From: Bacteroidia bacterium
GTDB taxonomy: Bacteria > Bacteroidota > Bacteroidia > J057 > JADKCL01
Assembly (NCBI GenBank): GCA_020635905.1
Contig: JACJYV010000006.1
Coordinates: 62,001-126,000 of the forward strand
DNA: 64,000 bases
Direction: 5' to 3'
Positions 27,801 to 34,838 of this stretch are shown in pieces. A model generated the notes under the pieces. The model saw only the letters and a list, made by a program, of their open reading frames with translations. It did not search any database and had not been told where the DNA came from. The position numbers and the translations under genes are program-made. The first letter of the stretch is position 1, and each line of letters begins with the position of its first letter.

Positions 27801-28566
27801 AATCCAATGGAGCTGTAAATATTTTGGGAAACTCTATGGTGGTTTTCGAGTCAGGAGGTTGAATCTCCAAAAAGTCCATCAACTTATTTAATTTTGCACT
27901 GTTCGTGGGAACCTTGGGATTACCATTCTTATCAGTACCGGGATTTTCAATGGATACCCCCTCGTTGGAAAGGGGCATTTCGGCGGGTTTTGGAACACTA
28001 TTCACATCCGCTTCCATTGATTTTAATTCCCTAAACAAGCTGTCCTTGTTTCCACGGGTGTAAAGCCCAAATTTGCTCTGAAAATGAATTCCCTCTGCTC
28101 GGAATTGCAACTTCCCGTTGTAATAGAACTCAAGTCCCTGCTCTTTATTCTCGATTGAAAGCGTGGAATCCAAATTGGCATTACCCACCTGAGATTCTTT
28201 AAATAATTCAGAATCTCTTCCTCCGGAAACATAAAGTATCTGGATGGAATGGTTCTTCGAACCTGATCTTCCCTGGTTTATTACAAACAGGGAAAAATTG
28301 TCTTCATCAATGAAGTTAAAAACCAACCCCGAATGCCCCGTTTTTCCAGGTTGAAGGCCCATGAAAAGGGAGGAAACCAGACCATTTTCACCTTTCCAAA
28401 CCAAAAAGCTCCCGGATTGGGTGGAAGTACCTCCGGATACAGCTGATTGTTGGATTGAATCCGGAAGAATTATCCAGTTGGCCTTCCTATCCGACTTTTC
28501 ATATATAGCCCAATTTTCAACCAATGATTGGCGGAGGATATCGGTTGTCAAATATTTATCAGACAT
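24847..28566 (-). CDS. Unrecognised 1,239-residue multidomain protein of the island
   Basis: No known family could be named for the whole protein. It has no signal peptide. Residues about 1-185 look like a concanavalin/LamG-type jelly roll (DEDNFSLFVINQGRSGS, then LEFYYNGKLQFRAEG, then SKFGLYTRGNKDSLFRELKS). Residues about 285-500 are charged and helical, with coiled-coil potential. Around 800-840 is the stretch YVMTIGWNGYALGELSHSF followed by LFPGEVKDLVIEKQT. Residues about 840-910 are a Ser/Gln/Lys/Glu-rich low-complexity segment. A C-terminal mixed region runs to 1,239 and ends in Ala/Pro/Thr-rich sequence. The product would be cytosolic or exported by a non-Sec route. It is encoded just before, and coupled to, the 328-residue gene. 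Confidence 0.8.
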   Translation of the reverse strand: MSDKYLTTDILRQSLVENWAIYEKSDRKANWIILPDSIQQSAVSGGTSTQSGSFLVWKGENGLVSSLFMGLQPGKTGHSGLVFNFIDEDNFSLFVINQGRSGSKNHSIQILYVSGGRDSELFKESQVGNANLDSTLSIENKEQGLEFYYNGKLQFRAEGIHFQSKFGLYTRGNKDSLFRELKSMEADVNSVPKPAEMPLSNEGVSIENPGTDKNGNPKVPTNSAKLNKLMDFLEIQPPDSKTTIEFPKIFTAPLDSLYSQLYRHSALTKSGGSSGFSEIKLIDMRPLSWYRQLKNIDEELEFVANDKQVARKCLTDLQVKATSKSDLSTDDYSLLQQEILIAKANYYDQRMRLDSLTDAKNLILRDVSTNGYTYNEATNSEQIKALGYNFHLSVPRQYASEWVPMQVEPNFDYADEAKFDALIARMEDEIFKYGTLSNQMKQIYLDSLAKLRGDLEAERIEKEASLFPLTSQRDALEQRENELRAKAGWWWDDRATLIDGQTRLIPQGPWPGSKIGELVNNFISFVNDRNSPPHNPDTAPYPFNWRYPFNSSPSLRRLKMFEYGVHFNGRYPDGNGNDTFFIVDFFDPPSGVGFNYVLHYSSSAIRGYFDRYGIGNDQPTNYNMDPRIPFFGEAIRLVDIIYARTMASVGEVNRQLTDVEYALKVAREANDDFLSNKYSIERKAFVDFWNRADNPLLAKVNQVTVFPDKDPLSEFLVDSESLLTGKNLTRNTQVFSLTPGGYVSQFGEYLSDFMYRGTPESMNDIVAILPVFSGSGGISNEVAKAVKNPQISNAPPEMPTIKFVETYVMTIGWNGYALGELSHSFNLFPGEVKDLVIEKQTTISRKLTQSQSGSQEVGSKQSSSFEENLANEFSFGAKQSSEQENKSKSQLDSSSKSSASTTNTTTRTFEYDINADTKFDIGIFKTGMDGGYKRGGTDTSTWTQSGENALGLSLSEEGRQLSNQSSDSLIKNSRNSIKKVASETSSNNKLEFSTVSNMEFSETSSNKETIHIENPNMGRSVNYHFFQIQNLYGIKMHLADVKIVVDTGVEMVAGTGISDMRVFELEEIGKIFPNSDQSPRWAILSAIVARKAMMHYGNFLPGLLSGNGALGVLQGTNLSRETFETILQPKVSEIDKLKIALDELKKIPFLFQDTMLLQEDEVAVNAGAYYMESEVGRQPATEKYLEDRRNIETEKNRQEVELTKAKIAAKAFWPPAAPIVTGNSAISQTTEAQSETNNV

Positions 28567-28708
28567 AAAAGTTTTTTTATGTAAAGCAATCTAAACTGTG
28601 ATCATTACCCTGATAAAGGAAATTCGATCAAATCAGAAACAGTCACATGTAACAGCATTTAATATAAATAATTCATTGGTCAATAAAAACCTTTAAATTG
28701 TCTAATTG
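28567..28708. other. AT-rich leader of the two-gene island operon
   Basis: This short AT-rich spacer lies between the 1,239-residue gene (minus) and the right IS copy. It must carry the operon's promoter. On the minus strand a TTTG followed about 21 bases later by a TAATGATC box is a weak promoter candidate. No hairpin or small gene is seen. Confidence 0.35.
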
Positions 28709-28723
28709 GGGCTTTCCGAAAAT
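28709..28723 (+). repeat. Left terminal inverted repeat of the IS
   Basis: GGGCTTTCCGAAAAT matches the complement of 29826-29840 at most positions, and matches the left relic end at 23275-23289. The partial matches are consistent with separate decay. Confidence 0.65.
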
Positions 28724-28813
28724 TCCATAAACATTTGACTGTTAATTACTTGTATGGACACCCCGGATCTTGGGTGCAAACTTTCCGTTGAAATCAGGCC
28801 AAAATTCCTGCAC

Positions 28814-29813
28814 ATGATTGGGTACAAGAGCCCCAGGCAGCTGAAATTTGAGTTTTTCAAAACGCCATTTGACCAGGAGTTGGATATGAACAACCGTTTG
28901 GTTCGGTTGGCAGCGGTCCTTCCCTAGGATGAGATGGCCAGCATTTACTATCATGGCCTGAATAGTGGTCATGGAGTTCCAACCAAAGATGCACGGCTGG
29001 TGATCGGAGCAGTGATCATCAAGCATAAAATGAAGCTAAGCGACCGGGAGGTCATTGCCCAGATCCAGGAAAACCCCTATTTGCAATCCTTTGTGGGCCT
29101 GGAGAAGTTCACGACCCAACCTGTTTCCGATCCGAGTTTGTTTTCCACAATCCGTAAGCGGCTGGGCGTGGCTGAATTTGAAGCGTTGAATGAAGCCTTG
29201 CTGGCGAAGGCGGGCATGGTAGAGGCAAGCAAAAACGAGGAGAGCGACTCTCAGGACCCCATTGATCCTCCCTCGCATAATCCGGCAACCGAGTTGTTAG
29301 CGGAACCCCGGCCGGAAGAACCCTCTGCGGCTCATCCGGGCAAGTTGTTGATTGATGCGGTTGTGACAGAACAAATGATCAAATATCCCAATGACCTGGA
29401 GCTATTGAACGACAGCCGGGTGCAGGCAAGGCGCTGGGCCGTCCCAAAAAGAATCCCGAAATGGAAGACTTGGTTCTGGAAGAATTGAAACGAAAAGAGC
29501 AGAAGCAACGCAGTCAGATTGAAGGGAAATTTGGCCAGGAAAAAACGGCTACAACATGGCCAAAAGCAGAGCCAAATTGATCCCAACCAGTGAAAGCTGG
29601 CTGGCAGCCATCTTCTTTGTAATGAACTTAATCAAGTTCTTATGCCATTTTTTGATTATCCAGCCGCTCCGTAACAGATGGAATGAAATAATTGCGCCCT
29701 GGTTAAGCCATTTCAGCCTCTCAATCCAGAAATCACGCAATATTCATGACCAGATTGGACATCAAATCACCAAGATTTTGGGGCACCGGATGTCCGGATT
29801 TGCTCAGGGATAG
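28814..29813 (+). pseudogene. Transposase with DUF772-type N-terminus, broken
   Basis: The reading frame starts at ATG 28814 and encodes EFFKTPFDQELDMNNRLVRL, then meets TAG at 28925, where the left relic still has the Trp codon of PWDE. The frame then continues through SDREVIAQIQENPYLQSFVG and SLFSTIRKRLG, typical of IS5/IS1182-like transposases. After LLIDAVVTEQMIKYPNDLELL the catalytic middle is missing. The frame then changes to LGRPKKNPEMEDLVLEELKR and again to the terminal NMAKSRAKLIPTSESWLAAI. So one nonsense codon, one large internal deletion and two frameshifts are present. The IS family call is from pattern and could be a related group. Confidence 0.85.
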
Positions 29814-29825
29814 GTGGAGCGGGAC

Positions 29826-29840
29826 TTATTCAGCAAGCCC
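29826..29840 (-). repeat. Right terminal inverted repeat of the IS
   Basis: TTATTCAGCAAGCCC is the complement partner of the left end at 28709-28723. It marks the IS boundary, immediately before the Uma2 coding frame. Confidence 0.65.
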
Positions 29841-30413
29841 TAATAATACCCAGGAAGAGTACCTGACCCTTGAGGAGGGATCGGATTTTAAAAGTGAGTT
29901 TTTCCGGGGAGAAATATTCCCAATGTCAGGTGGAACGAGGAATCACAGTGTGATGGGTGCAAATATCAGTCGGGTGCTTGGAAATGCTTTGCTGGACAAA
30001 GATTGTACTGTCTTCAACAGCCAACTTAAGGTGAAAATCCAGGGGGTGGATGCAGGTTTCTATCCTGATGGGATGGTGATCTGCGGACAGGAAGAGTATT
30101 TTGGAGGCCGCAATGACATAGTGACCAACCCCAGGGTAATCGTGGAGGTGCTGTCAGATTCAACTGCGGCCTGGGATCGGGGGGGAAATTTCGGGAATAC
30201 CAAAAGATTTCGTCCTTGCAGGAGTATGTCCTGATTGAGCAAAATGAAGCCCAGGTCGATGTACTCAGAAGAAATGAGGAAGGCCTTTGGGTGCTGGAAG
30301 GGTATGCAGGTTTGGAAGCGAGCGTGGATTTCAAATCCCTCGGGGTGACTATCCCCATGACAGGCATCTATCACAAGGTAGAGTTTGAAACGGGCTCAGA
30401 TCAACCCAAATAA
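29839..30413 (+). pseudogene. Uma2-family restriction-endonuclease-fold protein, 5'-truncated and frameshifted
   Basis: The frame enters directly at the IS border with NNTQEEYLTLEEGSDF and no start codon of its own. It continues through FFRGEIFPMSGGTRNHS, AGFYPDGMVICG and VIVEVLSDSTAAWDRGG, the usual Uma2 (PF05685) landmarks of the PD-(D/E)XK fold. After a run of seven G (30179-30185) the frame is off by one; restoring one base gives KFREYQKISSLQEYVLIEQ and then the normal C-terminus. The break is thus a single-base loss, either real or a homopolymer error. Its last 18 bases overlap the convergent TatD gene. Uma2 function in general is unclear. Confidence 0.85.
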
Positions 30414-31169
30414 TTTCAGGGCATTCTCAGAAGTAATTGCGGCCATCTGGTCAAAGGAAATTTCCCTGATTTCGGCCAGTTTTTCACCTACATACTTCGT
30501 ATAGCTGCTTTCGTTGCGCTTGCCGCGAAATGGCACAGGCGGCAAATAAGGGCTGTCCGTTTCCAAAACAATATGATCCAGAGGCAGGTTTTTGAAAATT
30601 TCCCGCAGGTCGTCGTTGGCTTTGTAGGTTAAAATTCCCCCAATTCCCACCATAAAATTAAGATCAATCACCTCCCCTGCCTGACGTGCATCCCCATTGA
30701 AGCAATGGAAAATCCCCTTTAACCGTCCGTCCTGCCCTTCCCTGACCAATTCGATCACATCGTCCATGGATTCCCGACAATGTAAAATCAGGGGTAAATC
30801 CATCTCTTTGGCCCACTCAATCTGAATGCGCAGGGCTTCCTTTTGCTGGGGAATGAAAGTTTTGTCCCAATAATAATCCAGCCCCGTTTCGCCTACGCCA
30901 TAGTATTTCCGTTCTTCAAACATGGGACGCATTTTATCCAAAACCTCCTGATAATCCGCAAAGGCATGGCAGGGATGCAGGCCCATCATGGGAAAAAAGA
31001 ACCCGGGGTCCCGCCCGGTCAGGTCCAGCATCTGAGGGATGGAATCCAGATCCACATTAGGTAAAAACACGTGTGAATTCACCTCTTTGGCCCGGGAAAT
31101 GACCTCCTCAACGTCGGCAGAAAATTTACTGGAATAAAGATGAGAATGGGTATCAATCAGTTGCATCAT
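30396..31169 (-). CDS. TatD-family metal-dependent deoxyribonuclease
   Basis: A 257-residue TIM-barrel hydrolase. The metal ligands of the family are present: THSH at residues 7-10, Glu in GVGETGLDYYW, His in LHCRES, His in FHCFNG and Asp in ETDSPYLPP. Length is typical. TatD nucleases act on DNA ends or RNA in repair and turnover; substrate specificity cannot be read here. The start overlaps the stop of the upstream 187-residue gene by four bases (ATGA), so translation is coupled. Two consecutive ATGs exist; the first is used here. Confidence 0.93.
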   Translation of the reverse strand: MMQLIDTHSHLYSSKFSADVEEVISRAKEVNSHVFLPNVDLDSIPQMLDLTGRDPGFFFPMMGLHPCHAFADYQEVLDKMRPMFEERKYYGVGETGLDYYWDKTFIPQQKEALRIQIEWAKEMDLPLILHCRESMDDVIELVREGQDGRLKGIFHCFNGDARQAGEVIDLNFMVGIGGILTYKANDDLREIFKNLPLDHIVLETDSPYLPPVPFRGKRNESSYTKYVGEKLAEIREISFDQMAAITSENALKLFGLI

Positions 31170-31729
31170 AATCTGGAAAGTAATTCCTCCTTTTTTTCTT
31201 CGTATTCCAGGAGAGAAATTTTGCCGTCGCTGAATTTTTCGGCCAGCATATCAATGGTTTTCATTACTTCGTCTCGCATCAGCAGCCAGTCAATGGCTTT
31301 GCCTTCGTAGGCGCTGTAATCGGGAGCCACCTCCGTGGTACTGGCCTGGGGATCGAAGCGGGAAAGGTCGTTGAACACTTTGCGAAAGGCATGGGCCGCC
31401 TCGTCTGAGCCCACTTTGAAGGCATGGGTGACCAGCGATCCCAGGTGATTGACATGCACGGTGACCCTGCTGCCATCTTCCTGGGCTGATTTTACATCCT
31501 CCAGCAGAAATGATCCACCCGGGTAGAAAAACTCTGTATCCGTGAAAATGGCGTAGCCCGAGCTCATCATGCTGCTGTAAAAGTGAACTGCGACCACGTC
31601 GCCGGGCTGGCTGATGCGGGTTTCCTTCATCAGCAATTTGCCCAGTTTTACTGCAGGCAGGGCCGGAAATTTGAAAAGATTGCTTTTCTCGTCGGCCGGA
31701 AATTTTTCCTGTAAAAATTGTCTGTACAT
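31166..31729 (-). CDS. PH-like/SHOCT-like small protein
   Basis: A 187-residue soluble protein. Residues about 25-110 have alternating beta strands (VAVHFYSSMMSSGYAIFTD, then TVHVNHLGSLVTHAFKVG), which fits a bacterial PH-like fold. The C-terminus LAEKFSDGKISLLEYEEKKE resembles the SHOCT helical hairpin often found at the end of such proteins. Neither match is strong. It lies one base after the GT2 gene and is coupled to tatD, so it belongs to a three-gene minus-strand unit. Role unknown. Confidence 0.72.
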   Translation of the reverse strand: MYRQFLQEKFPADEKSNLFKFPALPAVKLGKLLMKETRISQPGDVVAVHFYSSMMSSGYAIFTDTEFFYPGGSFLLEDVKSAQEDGSRVTVHVNHLGSLVTHAFKVGSDEAAHAFRKVFNDLSRFDPQASTTEVAPDYSAYEGKAIDWLLMRDEVMKTIDMLAEKFSDGKISLLEYEEKKEELLSRL

Positions 31730-31730
31730 A

Positions 31731-32831
31731 TCAGTATTCTCTTCCTTTCCAGATCACTTTGGTGGGCAATATCTGGTTGACGGGACCAATCAGGGCAGCC
31801 AGATTATAGTAAATTTCCCAGGGAATGAACCAAAGCAACAGCCAGAATTTACGCAAAAATAAGGAAGAAACTGTTAAAAACACGATGTCTGAGCCCACTT
31901 TCACCAGGTAAAGCGCAAGACAAATTTGCCAGGGAAGGAGAAAAAGTCCCACAAAAAGAATGGGCAGGACCATGGAATTGAAAAGAATGAGGGAAATATT
32001 ATACCAGGCCAGATCTTTTCCGCCCTTGAACCAGCGTTTGCGCTGGCGAAAAAGGCCGGTCAGGTCGGTCACGGGCAAGGAAGAACCAAAGGCCTCGGGA
32101 CGAAACAGCATTTTGAATTTCCAGGGCCCCTCTTCACAAACTTTGCGAAACAGCATGTAATCCTCCGTGATGGAAAAGGGGATTTTTTCGTACCCCCCTG
32201 TTTCCAAATAAGCAGATTTCAGCACCGCGGTATTATTGCCAGAGGCGGTGAGAGGGATGCCCAGGGTGGAATGGGCCATGTTGATGGCCATGCCCATGAG
32301 CCAGTCGAGGGACTGCATTTTGGCAAAGAAGCCTTTGCCCTCCACCAAGGTCGGGCCTGAAACCATGCCCGTTTTGCCCTTTAAGGCAGCCGCCAGGGTG
32401 CCGATCCAGTCGGGGTGCAGCTCGATATCAGCATCTGTGATCAGCAGGATTTCCCCGCTGGCCCGGCGGGCCAGCTGCGCCAGCACATTCTGTTTACCCC
32501 TGATTCCCTTCCAGTTTCCGTCAATATAAACGTAACTGAACTGAGGATGCTTTTTGCAGAATTTCCTGACCAATTCGCCCGTGCGATCTGTCGAGCCATC
32601 GTCACCAATCAGGACCTGGAGGTTCTCAGCAGGATAATTTTGCCGGGCCAGGGATTCCAGACAACGGATAATGCAATTTTCCTCGTTCCTTGCCGCCACC
32701 ATGACCGTGACTTTGCGACTGGTTTCTGGCGGCAATTTTCGGGTTCCCGCCAGCACTGAGATCGAATAGAGCAATTTGAAGCCCGCATAAAGCCCAAACG
32801 CGCTCCCCGCAATATAGATCCACCAATGCAC
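31731..32831 (-). CDS. Family 2 glycosyltransferase, membrane-bound
   Basis: A 366-residue processive-type GT2. An N-terminal membrane helix (about 4-24) precedes the GT-A domain. The nucleotide-sugar motif is DDGSTD at 77-82, the metal DxD is TDAD near 127, the catalytic Asp is in SITEDYMLF, and the acceptor motif QRKRWFKGG is present. Two or three C-terminal membrane segments follow (about 280-355). The architecture suits polymer or lipid-linked sugar transfer at the inner membrane. The product is not identifiable. It heads the unit with the PH/SHOCT-like gene and tatD. Confidence 0.9.
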   Translation of the reverse strand: MHWWIYIAGSAFGLYAGFKLLYSISVLAGTRKLPPETSRKVTVMVAARNEENCIIRCLESLARQNYPAENLQVLIGDDGSTDRTGELVRKFCKKHPQFSYVYIDGNWKGIRGKQNVLAQLARRASGEILLITDADIELHPDWIGTLAAALKGKTGMVSGPTLVEGKGFFAKMQSLDWLMGMAINMAHSTLGIPLTASGNNTAVLKSAYLETGGYEKIPFSITEDYMLFRKVCEEGPWKFKMLFRPEAFGSSLPVTDLTGLFRQRKRWFKGGKDLAWYNISLILFNSMVLPILFVGLFLLPWQICLALYLVKVGSDIVFLTVSSLFLRKFWLLLWFIPWEIYYNLAALIGPVNQILPTKVIWKGREY

Positions 32832-32848
32832 CTGAGATTGTGTTCAGT

Positions 32849-34747
32849 TTAATCTTCCAGGGTTGAGGTATCGCCCAGTTCTGTGCCCATTTCCTTGGCT
32901 TTCAGTACCCTGCGCATGATTTTTCCCGAGCGGGTTTTGGGTAATCCTTCCACAAATTCAATTTCATCAGGTTGGGCCAGTTTGCCCAGTTCTTTGGCCA
33001 CGGAATCCTTCACCTCCTGAATCAATTGATCCGTTACCTGCACCCCATTCATGGCAATCACAAAAGCTTTGATGCTTTCCCCCTTGATCGGGTGGGGCTT
33101 GCCAATCACAGCAGCTTCTGCAATCGACTCGTGAGCCACCAGGGCGCTTTCCACCTCCGCCGTTCCAATCCTGTGCCCGGAAACGTTGAGCACATCGTCA
33201 GCCCTGCCCAGAATGGTGATGTAACCGTCCTCGTCTTTGGTAGCAAAGTCGCCAGGGTAGTAAAACCCCTTCATTTCCATCCAGTAATTATTGAAGCGCT
33301 CGGGTTCCCCGTAGCAGGTGCGCAAGGCTGAAGGCCAGGGTTGGCGCACCACCAGAAATCCTACTGCATTGGGCGCCACGGGATTTCCCTGACGGTCCAC
33401 CACGTCCGCATCCACCCCAAAGAAAGGCAGTCCTGCCTTGCCTGGCTTCTGGTCCATGGAAGGCATGGTCACGATCATGTGGCCACCCGTTTCGGTCTGC
33501 CACCAGGTATCCACCACGGCCACATTTTTTCGACCAATGGCTTCATAATACCATTCCCAGGCCTCTGGATTGATGGGTTCACCCACAGAACCCAGGATGC
33601 GCAGGCTGGACAAGTCATATTTATTGGGCCACTCGGCCCCCAGTTTCATAAAGAGGCGCACCGCGGTCGGGGCCGTGTAAAAGACATTTACCTTGTATTT
33701 TTCCACCAAAGCCCACCACGATCCCGGGTTGGGAAAGGTAGGCGCCCCTTCTACAATCACGGAGGTAACTCCCAGAGAAAGAGGACCATACACGATGTAA
33801 CTGTGTCCCGTGATCCAGCCCGTATCTGCCGTGCACCAGAAAATATCTTCCTCATGCAGGTCGAAGGAAACCCGGGTGGAGAAATGGGTGAACAGGTTGT
33901 ACCCGGCCTGGGTGTGAAGTACGCCTTTGGGCTTGCCTGTAGTGCCCGAGGTATAAAGGATAAAAAGTGGGTCCTCAGCATCGAGAGCCGGGGCTTCGTG
34001 GTTTTCTGAGCCGCTTTCGAGCAGAGTCTGATAATCAAGCTGACCGGATTTGAAGGAATAGGAATCCCCTTTTCTGACGTGTACGATCACATTTTGCACA
34101 CATTTCAACCCTTCAACGGCCTCGTTGACCACGTGCATGAGGTCTATGTCATTTCCGCGACGGGAGGTGCTTGTGCTGGCAAATACAACTTTGGCTTCGG
34201 CAATTTCGCAGCGCATGCGCAGGGCGTTGGCGCTGAATCCTGCAAAAATGATGGTGTGCACTACGCCAATGCGGGCACAGGCGAGAATGGCCACGATCTG
34301 CTCCAGGGTCAGGGGCATATAGAAGGCTACCCGGTCGCCCTTTTGCAGACCCAGGTTTTGAAGGGCATTGGCCATCTTTTTCACCCGCGTCAGCAGCTGG
34401 GCGTAGGAAATTTTCTCTTCTTCGTTCTTCTCATTATTATAAATGAACGCAATTTTATCTCCCCTCCCGTCGCGGACATGGCGATCCAGGCAATTGTGGG
34501 TGATATTCATTTTGGCATTCAGAAACCATTTATAGTTGGGATAATTCCACTCACGCACTTTATCCCATTTCTGAAAGAATTCCAGTTCCTTTTCGGCAAG
34601 TTCTCCCCAAAAACCTTCAGGGTCCGTGACAGACCTTTTGTGCATTTCGTGGTAGGCCTCAGGAGAAATCCAGGCGCGCTCGACTACGTGGAGGGGCGCC
34701 GGGTACACACTGCCGGATTGGGAGAGAATTTGATTGCTTTCAGCCAT
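32849..34747 (-). CDS. acs: Acetyl-CoA synthetase
   Basis: A 632-residue AMP-forming acetate-CoA ligase, converting acetate, ATP and CoA to acetyl-CoA, AMP and diphosphate. The AMP-binding loop YTSGTTGKPKG lies near residues 262-272. The motifs VVDTWWQTETGGHM and ILGRADDVLNVSGHRIG, with the C-terminal lysine motif TRSGKIMRR, are all intact. That lysine is the usual acetylation target. Length and N-terminal ACAS_N-type region agree with Acs. It is separated by 17 bases from the GT2 gene, on the same strand. Confidence 0.95.
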   Translation of the reverse strand: MAESNQILSQSGSVYPAPLHVVERAWISPEAYHEMHKRSVTDPEGFWGELAEKELEFFQKWDKVREWNYPNYKWFLNAKMNITHNCLDRHVRDGRGDKIAFIYNNEKNEEEKISYAQLLTRVKKMANALQNLGLQKGDRVAFYMPLTLEQIVAILACARIGVVHTIIFAGFSANALRMRCEIAEAKVVFASTSTSRRGNDIDLMHVVNEAVEGLKCVQNVIVHVRKGDSYSFKSGQLDYQTLLESGSENHEAPALDAEDPLFILYTSGTTGKPKGVLHTQAGYNLFTHFSTRVSFDLHEEDIFWCTADTGWITGHSYIVYGPLSLGVTSVIVEGAPTFPNPGSWWALVEKYKVNVFYTAPTAVRLFMKLGAEWPNKYDLSSLRILGSVGEPINPEAWEWYYEAIGRKNVAVVDTWWQTETGGHMIVTMPSMDQKPGKAGLPFFGVDADVVDRQGNPVAPNAVGFLVVRQPWPSALRTCYGEPERFNNYWMEMKGFYYPGDFATKDEDGYITILGRADDVLNVSGHRIGTAEVESALVAHESIAEAAVIGKPHPIKGESIKAFVIAMNGVQVTDQLIQEVKDSVAKELGKLAQPDEIEFVEGLPKTRSGKIMRRVLKAKEMGTELGDTSTLED

Positions 34748-34838
34748 AATTTTAAAAATTGCGTAGATATTAGGGCCTTCAATTTAGGAAAAAAATAATT
34801 TTTCTTCGACTTGCTCAATTTTCTTAATTTGCTCCCTC

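Larger units (their letters stand above)
28709..29840 (+). mobile_element. Decayed insertion sequence, right copy (about 1.1 kb)
   Basis: The left end GGGCTTTCCGAAAAT (28709-28723) is an imperfect inverted repeat of the right end, whose complement reads GGGCTTGCTGAATAA (29826-29840). Between them is one broken transposase. The flanking bases TAATT (left) and TAATA (right) may be a worn target duplication. The element lacks its transposase core and cannot move. Its right end abuts the truncated Uma2 gene. The first 329 bases are repeated at 23275-23591. Confidence 0.82.

Noticed and set aside
29839..30413. Two separate small genes
   Set aside because: Both halves match one Uma2-family protein; one added base after the G run joins them.
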